The translations under genes and the position numbers were made by a program. Under the pieces are notes generated by a model. That model saw only the letters and a list, made by a program, of their open reading frames with translations, was not told the origin of the DNA and did not search any database. DNA of 26,991 nt from a virus. The stretch covers positions 1-26,991 of IMG/VR virus record IMGVR_UViG_3300015366_000131. One strand, given 5' to 3'. The first letter of the stretch is position 1; each line of letters opens with the position of its first letter. Positions 5,503-11,156 of this stretch are shown here, piece after piece.

Positions 5503-6266
5503 GTACAATAGATCAGTCAGAAGAATCACCACGGAACTTGATTAGTCTTAAGGAGTACGAGGCGAAAAAGTATTTATTACAAGTAGAACTTTTGAAATGG
5601 CAAAATCATGTTAAAGAAACTAATACACAACATATTATTATTTTTGAAGGGCGGGATGCCGCAGGTAAAGGTGGGTCAATTAAGCGATTCATGGAACACC
5701 TCAACCCAAGAACCGCAAGAGTCGTTGCCCTCTCCAAGCCCACAGAGCAAGAAGCGAAAGAGTGGTACTGGCAACGCTACATCAAAGAGTTTCCTAAAGC
5801 AGGAGAAATCACGTTCTGGGACAGATCATGGTACAACCGAGCAGGAGTCGAGCCTATCATGGGTTTCTGCACAGTTAACCAAACCAAGCAGTTCTTCAAA
5901 GAAACGCCCGTCCTTGAAAAAATCTGGGTCGAAGGAGGAATTAAAATCATCAAGTTCTGGTACTCCGTCAGCAAAAAAGAGCAAGCCCGTCGCTTCCAAG
6001 AACGTGAAACGCACCCGCTCAAGCAAGGCAAACTCAGCCAAATAGATATTGCTAGTCAAACTATGTGGGATGAATATACCAAAGCAAAAATACAGATGCT
6101 TGATAAGACTAGCACTAAAGAATGTCCGTGGATACAAGTACAATCTGATTGTAAAAGAAGTGCTAGGATTGCTAGTATGCAGTATGTATTATTAAAAAAC
6201 GATTACCCTGATCGGAACCTTGAAAACATTGGGGCAATTAACCCAAACATCCTTAAAGGAGTCTAG
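5499..6266 (+). CDS. ppk2: Polyphosphate kinase 2 (PPK2), class I-like
   Basis: A 255-residue kinase that would transfer phosphate between inorganic polyphosphate and nucleotides. Walker A is GRDAAGKGG (51-59, with D53 and K57), Walker B is FWDRSWYNRAGVE (D108-R109-S110), and the lid region is KKEQARRFQERE...PLKQGKLSQID (159-183). The single-domain length fits the family. Family members usually read PLKRWKLS in the lid; here R and W are Q176 and G177. I start at the GTG at 5499, which overlaps the polymerase TGA in GTGA and has GGAGGAG 8 nt upstream. A GTG at 5490 would collide with that site. The overall wording is closest to single-domain class I enzymes (NDP to NTP), but substrate class cannot be proved by eye. 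Coupling to the polymerase suggests (d)NTP or ATP supply during replication. Host acquisition is likely. Confidence 0.93.
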   Translation: MSTIDQSEESPRNLISLKEYEAKKYLLQVELLKWQNHVKETNTQHIIIFEGRDAAGKGGSIKRFMEHLNPRTARVVALSKPTEQEAKEWYWQRYIKEFPKAGEITFWDRSWYNRAGVEPIMGFCTVNQTKQFFKETPVLEKIWVEGGIKIIKFWYSVSKKEQARRFQERETHPLKQGKLSQIDIASQTMWDEYTKAKIQMLDKTSTKECPWIQVQSDCKRSARIASMQYVLLKNDYPDRNLENIGAINPNILKGV

Positions 6267-6267
6267 T

Positions 6268-6558
6268 ATGGCATCTAAAAAATTGACGGTAAAAGCCCCC
6301 GCCATCAAAGAAAAATCGGGCAAAATAGTTAAAGCTCCAAACAAGTCATATTCACATGATGAGTTAATTGCGAAAGAAGGTAAGAAAGCAAAGGGCGCTA
6401 AACATGAATTTGTTTTGTCCGATGGTGAGATTGCTAATCGCAAACGTGCCGCAAAAGTAGCTGAAGCTGCTGGCGAAGTTCCAAAGTCAGTCGGTAAAAA
6501 ACTTCATAGTCATGATCTTCGTAGAGCTGCTGGTATCAAGAAAAAGGCAATGAAATGA
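6268..6558 (+). CDS. Lysine-rich basic phage protein
   Basis: A 96-residue protein. The frame is open upstream to 6220, inside the PPK2 gene, but AAAGGAG at 6255-6261 sits correctly for the ATG at 6268, one base after the PPK2 stop. It is very rich in Lys and Ala (start ASKKLTVKAPAIKEK, end AAGIKKKAMK) and holds two SHD(E/L) elements, YSHDEL at about 28-33 and HSHDLR at about 85-90. The charge suggests nucleic-acid binding, which I infer only from composition. The stop overlaps the next start in ATGA. Confidence 0.65.
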   Translation: MASKKLTVKAPAIKEKSGKIVKAPNKSYSHDELIAKEGKKAKGAKHEFVLSDGEIANRKRAAKVAEAAGEVPKSVGKKLHSHDLRRAAGIKKKAMK

Positions 6559-6746
6559 GAGAGCCTATCCCTTTTGTAGGTTTTATTGAAGTTGATGATG
6601 AGCCAGCACCGTTGATGACTCAAGAAGATATAGCATCAGTTATGGGAGTTAGTCGTCAGACTGTGCGCAATATAGAAGCTAGCGCATTTAAAAAAATTCG
6701 CAAAGAATTATTCAAAAGAGGATACAACAAAGACGATTTGTTGTAA
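6555..6746 (+). CDS. Stand-alone sigma-70 region 4-like HTH protein
   Basis: A 63-residue protein. Residues 21-50 (TQEDIASVMGVSRQTVRNIE...KKIRKEL) follow the sigma-70 region 4 pattern: an acidic first helix, the GVSR turn, a recognition helix TVRNIE and a basic KKIR end. The first 20 residues are acidic and Pro-rich. No region 2 is encoded nearby, so it is not a full sigma factor. It could bind promoter -35 DNA or core RNA polymerase as a phage regulator, or be a simple HTH protein. It starts in an ATGA overlap after the basic protein and precedes the nuclease gene. Confidence 0.7.
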   Translation: MREPIPFVGFIEVDDEPAPLMTQEDIASVMGVSRQTVRNIEASAFKKIRKELFKRGYNKDDLL

Positions 6747-6755
6747 TATGTAAAC

Positions 6756-7409
6756 ATGAACTTTACTTGGTCATTCTCCTCTCTCAAAGACTACGTTAAC
6801 TGTCCTAAGCAGTATCAGGAAGTTAAAGTATTAAAGCGCTTTGTCAAATACCCAACCGAACAAATGCGTTATGGCACGGAAGTGCATAAAGCTTGTGAAG
6901 ACTACGTAGGTGAGGGTATACCCTTAGCTGAAAACTACAAGCGATTTCAGCCTGTACTAGATTCACTTAGGGAAATCCCTGGGGTCAAGTATCCCGAACA
7001 TAGAATGGGACTAGATGCCAATAAAAAAGCGTGTGCTTTTGGCAAGGGCTACTGGGTGCGCGGTATCGTGGATTTGTTAATTGTAGATGGCGAGCAAGCA
7101 TTTATTGTAGACTACAAGACTGGCTCAAATCGCTATCCTGACCCCAAACAGTTAAAGCTGATGGCGCTAATGACCTTTGAGCATTTCCCCGAAGTTAAGC
7201 ATATCAAAGCTGGTCTGTTGTTTGTGATGCACGAGAGTTTCATAGACGAAGAATACACACGGGATCAGATTCCTAAGTTGTGGAATCAATTTAGTACAGA
7301 CCTTGAAAGATTAAACATATCCTACGAAAATGATGTATGGAATCCAAATCCTACACCGCTATGTGGCTGGTGTCCTGTTAGAACCTGTGAGTTTCACAAG
7401 GAGAGATAA
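6756..7409 (+). CDS. PD-(D/E)XK exonuclease, Cas4/RecB-like, with probable Fe-S cluster
   Basis: A 217-residue nuclease. The core shows H44 in YGTEVHKACE, D106 in GIVD, D119-x-K121 in FIVDYKTG and Q132 in the Q-x3 helix, the RecB/Cas4 motif order. Four cysteines are placed as in Cas4 and AddB: C16 near the N-terminus and C203, C206, C211 at the C-terminus, so a 4Fe-4S cluster is likely. Enzymes of this type trim DNA ends 5'-3' or 3'-5' and in phages stand in for the T7 gp6 or lambda Exo class in recombination, host DNA breakdown and end processing. No Cas genes are nearby. The ribosome binding site is weak. The stop overlaps the next start in TAATG. Confidence 0.85.
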   Translation: MNFTWSFSSLKDYVNCPKQYQEVKVLKRFVKYPTEQMRYGTEVHKACEDYVGEGIPLAENYKRFQPVLDSLREIPGVKYPEHRMGLDANKKACAFGKGYWVRGIVDLLIVDGEQAFIVDYKTGSNRYPDPKQLKLMALMTFEHFPEVKHIKAGLLFVMHESFIDEEYTRDQIPKLWNQFSTDLERLNISYENDVWNPNPTPLCGWCPVRTCEFHKER

Positions 7410-7753
7410 TGCCTTACGTTAACAAACCTAGACCTTATGCTAAAGAATACCAACAAGAGAAAGCCCGTGGTGAACATGAACGTCGAATGGAAAGACAACG
7501 CGCTCGTAGAGCAGTTGATAAACAGTTTGCAGATAAAAACAAAAACGGTAAAGCGGATATTCGTGAAGGCAAAGATGTGGCTCACGTTAAAGCTTTGGAC
7601 AAAGGCGGTTCAAATAAAGCTGGTTTGTTTATTGAGAGCGCGCACGGTAACCGCTCGTTTAAAAGAGATTCAAAAGGTAATTTAGTTTCTGAAAAAGCCA
7701 AGGGTGAAAAAGGCGATAAGAAACTAAGCAAGGTAATAAAACCTAAAAAGTAA
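7409..7753 (+). CDS. Small HNH-like putative endonuclease
   Basis: A 114-residue, highly basic protein with an AAGGAGA site inside the end of the nuclease gene. Residues 54-84 (KDVAHVKALDKGGSNKAG...SAHGNRSFKR) resemble the D-x-H...GG-N...NRSFKR layout of small HNH/endonuclease-VII-like phage nucleases, with H59 as possible catalytic His and a later Asn. The zinc-binding cysteines of many HNH proteins are absent, as in several small phage members. The flanks are Lys/Arg-rich and could bind DNA. It could act with the upstream nuclease in branched-DNA or end processing. The assignment rests on the motif only. Confidence 0.55.
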   Translation: MPYVNKPRPYAKEYQQEKARGEHERRMERQRARRAVDKQFADKNKNGKADIREGKDVAHVKALDKGGSNKAGLFIESAHGNRSFKRDSKGNLVSEKAKGEKGDKKLSKVIKPKK

Positions 7754-7920
7754 GTATCCGCTGTAAGGCATGAGTGGGCGGTAGGGTATTGACTTCCCCT
7801 TATAACCGTGTCAGTTGGGCGGCGCTCGAAGTTAATTCATTTGGCTTCTCCTTGGCGTGACAGGCTTGACCGACTAACCCCCGTAAGGGGTCACAGTTAA
7901 ATTTTAGTTAGAGGATAGTT
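7754..7920 (+). other. Intergenic region with GC-rich hairpin before the helicase gene
   Basis: At 167 nt this is the longest gene-free stretch in the window. It holds a CCCC-GTAA-GGGG hairpin (7879-7890) with a GNRA tetraloop, and TGACC (7867-7871) that could instead pair with GGTCA (7889-7893), so two exclusive folds are possible. A TTGACT at 7789 and a TATAAC at 7801 are not spaced as a promoter. No T-run follows the hairpin, so it is not an ordinary terminator. No tRNA fold is seen. An AGAGGA site precedes the GTG start at 7921. Confidence 0.4.
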
Positions 7921-9498
7921 GTGGAAATAGTTGATAACCAAGCCGTTAAATTTAGGATCAAATCAGATCGAATCAACCTGATTACGGACTATCTAGAAAA
8001 AAGCGAAGTCATAGAAGACAACGGCGATCAAGCAGAAGTTCTAGTGTATTGGGGCATTAAAGAGATGCAACACATGGTAAAAGTCTGTGGGGATAAAGTT
8101 CCTTCACCGATGCAAAGAGATTACACCTGGCCTGGAATGTACACACCATTCAAACACCAAGAAACTACTGCCTCATTCCTTTCACTACAACAACGCGCAT
8201 TCTGCTTTAATGAAGCGGGTACAGGCAAGACTTCATCGGTTATATGGGCTGCCGACTATCTAATGACACAAGGCTTGATTAAACGCGTTTTAATCATCTG
8301 TCCCCTATCTATTATGTATTCAGCGTGGCAAGCAGATATATTTAAAACTGCTATGCACAGAAGCGTAGCTGTAGCTTATGGCGACGCAGACAAACGCAAG
8401 AAAGTTCTTAATGGAGTCTATGAGTTTGTCATCATTAACTATGACGGTGTAGGAATTGTTAAAGAAGAAATAAGTAAACTAGGGTTTGACCTAATAGTAA
8501 TTGATGAAGCAAACGCTTATAAAACAGTTACGACCAAAAGATGGAAAACACTAGCAAAAATAATGATGCCTTCAACAAAACTTTGGATGCTTACTGGCAC
8601 ACCTGCTTCGCAGTCCCCGCTTGATGCGTTTGGGCTTGCAAGGCTTGTATCTCCTGGGAATGTGCCTAAGTATTTTACGTCATGGCGAGATAAGGTAATG
8701 CACCAAGTAACCCGTTTTAAGTATGTACCAAAGCCTAATGCACGGCAAGATGTTTACAACGCTTTGCAACCCGCTATTCGTTTTGAGAAAGCTCAGTGTT
8801 TAGATTTACCGCCTGTGATGTACCAGACCCGTGAAGTGCCACTCACAACACAGGTCATGCGTTACTACCAAGCTATTAAGAGTCAGATGCTTATCCAAGC
8901 GGCAGGAGAAAAAATTAGTGCGGTCAATGCGGCGGCAAAGTTAACAAAATTGTTACAAATTTCGGGAGGGGCTGTCTATACAGACAACCGAGATGTTGTG
9001 GAGTTTGATGTGTCTCCACGATTAAATGCCCTAATGGAAGTGCTTGATGAGACGGAACATAAAGTCATTATCTTTGTTCCCTATGGTCACACTATTGATT
9101 TAGTTGCTAAACATTTACAAGGAGAAGGAGTCACTAATGAAATTATTAGAGGAAGCGTAGCCGCTAAAGAGCGGTCGGAAATTATTAGTCGGTTTCAAAA
9201 TTCAGAATTTCCACGAGTGTTAATTATTCAACCACAAGCTGCATCGCATGGTGTGACTCTAACTGCCGCAGACACAGTAGTATTTTGGTCTCCAGTAATG
9301 AGTGTGGAAACATATCTGCAGTGCGTAGCCCGTATTGACCGTGTTGGTCAGGTTAACAAGATGACTGTCGTACACTTGCAAGGTTCAGAAATTGAACGAA
9401 AGATGTATGCGATGCTTCAGTCTAAAGTTGATAGCCACGAGAAGCTGGTTGACTTGTATAGAGAAGAGTTAGGAATAGAAGATGACAACAATGACTGA
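7921..9498 (+). CDS. SNF2-family DEAD-like helicase/translocase
   Basis: A 525-residue superfamily 2 ATPase with GTG start and AGAGGA about 6 nt upstream. The motifs in order are Walker A EAGTGKT (98-104), motif II as DEAN (195-198), motif III TGTP (225-228), a motif IV/V region with HGVTLTAAD, and motif VI Q-x3-RIDRVGQ (467-477). DEAN replaces the DEAH/DEAQ of typical members. SNF2-type enzymes translocate on duplex DNA and occur in phage replication modules, where they may remodel forks, strip proteins or drive recombination. It leads a cassette with a conserved unknown, the Cys4 protein and an HTH protein. The replicative helicase itself is more likely the C-terminal domain of the protein at 11157. 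Confidence 0.92.
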   Translation: MEIVDNQAVKFRIKSDRINLITDYLEKSEVIEDNGDQAEVLVYWGIKEMQHMVKVCGDKVPSPMQRDYTWPGMYTPFKHQETTASFLSLQQRAFCFNEAGTGKTSSVIWAADYLMTQGLIKRVLIICPLSIMYSAWQADIFKTAMHRSVAVAYGDADKRKKVLNGVYEFVIINYDGVGIVKEEISKLGFDLIVIDEANAYKTVTTKRWKTLAKIMMPSTKLWMLTGTPASQSPLDAFGLARLVSPGNVPKYFTSWRDKVMHQVTRFKYVPKPNARQDVYNALQPAIRFEKAQCLDLPPVMYQTREVPLTTQVMRYYQAIKSQMLIQAAGEKISAVNAAAKLTKLLQISGGAVYTDNRDVVEFDVSPRLNALMEVLDETEHKVIIFVPYGHTIDLVAKHLQGEGVTNEIIRGSVAAKERSEIISRFQNSEFPRVLIIQPQAASHGVTLTAADTVVFWSPVMSVETYLQCVARIDRVGQVNKMTVVHLQGSEIERKMYAMLQSKVDSHEKLVDLYREELGIEDDNND

Positions 9499-9895
9499 AG
9501 TTAATTTAGATGAATTAGTAAAAACTTACTTGACAATAAGAGCAGAGCGTGAAAGAATTGCTGCAGAGTGGAAAGTACAAGACAAAGTATTTGAGAATGA
9601 TTTAGTAGTTTTAGGTCAGCAAATGCTTGCAGTGTGCAACGAAACAAACGCAACCAGTATTAAAACCAAAGAAGGTCGAGTGGTTAAAAAGTTAAATGAA
9701 CGCTACACCATATCTGATGGAGATAGCTTTCGCAAGTTTGTTATGGAGAAGGAAATGCCTGAGTTGTTTGAAGGGCGCATACACCAAACAAACTTTAAAG
9801 AATTCATGGCTGAGCATGCAGGTGATGGCTTGCCGCCTGGCGTGAATGTAATGAGAGAGTTTACTGCAGTAGTATATAAACCCACTCAAGATTAG
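9482..9895 (+). CDS. Conserved phage replication-region protein of unknown function
   Basis: A 137-residue protein overlapping the helicase end by 17 nt, with AGGA about 7 nt before its ATG. A second ATG nine bases on is also possible. The N-terminal third is a charged helix (LTIRAERERIAAEWKVQDKVFE), the middle is a beta-rich TSIKTKEGRVVKKLNERY, and the end has the pattern LPPGVNV...FTAVVYKP. I recognise this layout, including the PPG-hinge and the strand at the end, from unnamed proteins that sit beside ssDNA-binding genes in other phages, sometimes grouped with host-nuclease-inhibitor-like proteins. No function is proven. Confidence 0.7.
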   Translation: MTTMTEVNLDELVKTYLTIRAERERIAAEWKVQDKVFENDLVVLGQQMLAVCNETNATSIKTKEGRVVKKLNERYTISDGDSFRKFVMEKEMPELFEGRIHQTNFKEFMAEHAGDGLPPGVNVMREFTAVVYKPTQD

Positions 9896-9923
9896 TTAAA
9901 TACAGTTAAATAAGGAGTTTTAA

Positions 9924-10769
9924 ATGAGTACAGAATTAGTTAATTTAAGTGCCCTCGGTGCGTTGGCTACGGTTGGCGGATTAGATGAAGATACATTAGC
10001 CGTTGCTGGTGGCAATCGCCAAGGCAATAAGCGTATCTCTATTAAGGGCGGAGTCTTCCGTAAGTATGCAGGTGGTAAAGAGATCGGTGCTATTGAAGAC
10101 CGCTACATGAATGTCATCATTGTTAAGATGGCACACAATGCCTCACGTATGTTTTATGATAAGGGCTACAAAGAAGGTGAGAAGGTATCCCCAGCTTGCT
10201 GGTCTTCTGACTCTAACAAGCCTGATGAAGATGTTAAAAATCCAGTTGCATCCAGTTGCTCGGCATGTCCGAATAGTGCGAAGGGTTCTAGCGATAATGG
10301 TACAAGCGCAAAATGCAGATTGTCATGGCGCACCGCAGTTGTTCTACCGAACGACCCAGCAGGTGATGTTATGCAGTTAGTACTTCCAGCTACTTCGTCT
10401 TTCGGTAAAGAAGATAATGGTCGTTGGCCTTTCCGTCCTTACATTCAGCACCTAGCGTCACACAATGTGTCAGCGGGCCGCGTTGTTACTAAGATGGCTT
10501 TCGATACAAAATCTCCTACGCCAAAAGTATTGTTCTCTCCAGTTGGTGCTGTGTCTGATAGCGATTTAGAAATCATTGCTCGTCAAGCTAAAAGCCCAAC
10601 GGCTGAACAAGCCATCAAGTTAAATGTCTATCAAACAGATAGCGCTGGTGAAGCTCCAGAGGTTGCAGAGCCAGAGGTAGCTGAACCAGTCAAGCGTGAG
10701 TCAAAAGCTTCCGCTGGTGAGAAAGCATCCGACGTATCGGATATTGTTAAAAAATGGTCTAAGAAGTAA
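9924..10769 (+). CDS. Cys4 zinc-finger protein, putative ssDNA-binding protein
   Basis: A 281-residue protein with a strong AAGGAG site. Four cysteines (C92, C112, C115, C131) in PACWSSD...CSACP...KCR form a likely zinc site, flanked by beta-rich segments. From about residue 230 the tail is a low-complexity EVAEPEVAEPVKRE stretch and it ends SDIVKKWSKK. Position between helicase and primase, size, and the inserted zinc knuckle suggest a phage ssDNA-binding protein with gp32-like wiring. Unlike most such proteins the extreme C-terminus is basic, with the acidic part just before it. I call the function tentatively. Confidence 0.6.
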   Translation: MSTELVNLSALGALATVGGLDEDTLAVAGGNRQGNKRISIKGGVFRKYAGGKEIGAIEDRYMNVIIVKMAHNASRMFYDKGYKEGEKVSPACWSSDSNKPDEDVKNPVASSCSACPNSAKGSSDNGTSAKCRLSWRTAVVLPNDPAGDVMQLVLPATSSFGKEDNGRWPFRPYIQHLASHNVSAGRVVTKMAFDTKSPTPKVLFSPVGAVSDSDLEIIARQAKSPTAEQAIKLNVYQTDSAGEAPEVAEPEVAEPVKRESKASAGEKASDVSDIVKKWSKK

Positions 10770-10777
10770 GGATAAAA

Positions 10778-11092
10778 ATGCCACGGACGTATAGCAAAGA
10801 ATTTATTAAAGAGTTAGGTGGACTGCGCCCATTCGATACCACAGGGGTGCAGTTGGCAAAAGCTTGTGTGAGAGCGAACCTCCCCGCAAAGTACGTTGCT
10901 GTCGCACTAGAAGTAACTCGTATGTCGGTTCATAGCTGGTTCCGTGGCAATCCTATCCGTGATAAGAAGCGCCGATTGATTGCTGCATTTACATCATTAG
11001 TTGAGAAGGACTTAGATGATGGCATATTGCCAGCTAAGAACACCGCCCAAGCTAAGGCTTATATAGAGGACATGATCGGTCAAAAGATTTAA
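10778..11092 (+). CDS. HTH DNA-binding phage protein
   Basis: A 104-residue protein preceded by AAGGATA. Residues 24-60 (GVQLAKACVRANLPAKYVAVALEV...SVHSWFRG) show a clear helix-turn-helix: LPAKYVAVALEVTRMSVHSWF. A basic helix (IRDKKRRLIAAF) and an acidic C-terminal region follow. Similar small proteins with the phrase SVHSWFRG-PIR occur near replication genes of other phages, probably as regulators or origin-associated factors. It is the last gene before a terminator and before the primase gene. Confidence 0.7.
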   Translation: MPRTYSKEFIKELGGLRPFDTTGVQLAKACVRANLPAKYVAVALEVTRMSVHSWFRGNPIRDKKRRLIAAFTSLVEKDLDDGILPAKNTAQAKAYIEDMIGQKI

Positions 11093-11120
11093 AGGGCGGG
11101 GGAAACCCCATGAATTAACC

Positions 11121-11143
11121 AAGGCGGAGTAATCCGCTTTTTT
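11121..11143 (+). terminator. Rho-independent terminator before the primase gene
   Basis: GCGGA (11124-11128), loop GTAA, TCCGC (11133-11137) and six T (11138-11143). Flanking AA on the left can pair with the first T residues. Only 13 nt separate it from the next start. A second hairpin, GGGG-GAAA-CCCC at 11099-11110, lies just upstream with no T-run. Confidence 0.85.
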
Positions 11144-11156
11144 AGACTCTGCGCAT

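Noticed and set aside
6756-7409. A CRISPR-Cas remnant, because of the Cas4-like nuclease
   Set aside because: No repeats with spacers and no other cas-like gene are present. Cas4-like nucleases are common in phage replication modules.
7789-7806. TTGACT and TATAAC as a promoter before the helicase gene
   Set aside because: The two elements are only 6 nt apart. No suitable partner lies 16-18 nt from either.
7754-7920. tRNA or tmRNA gene
   Set aside because: No cloverleaf could be drawn: there is no matching acceptor stem and no TTCGA loop in the right place.
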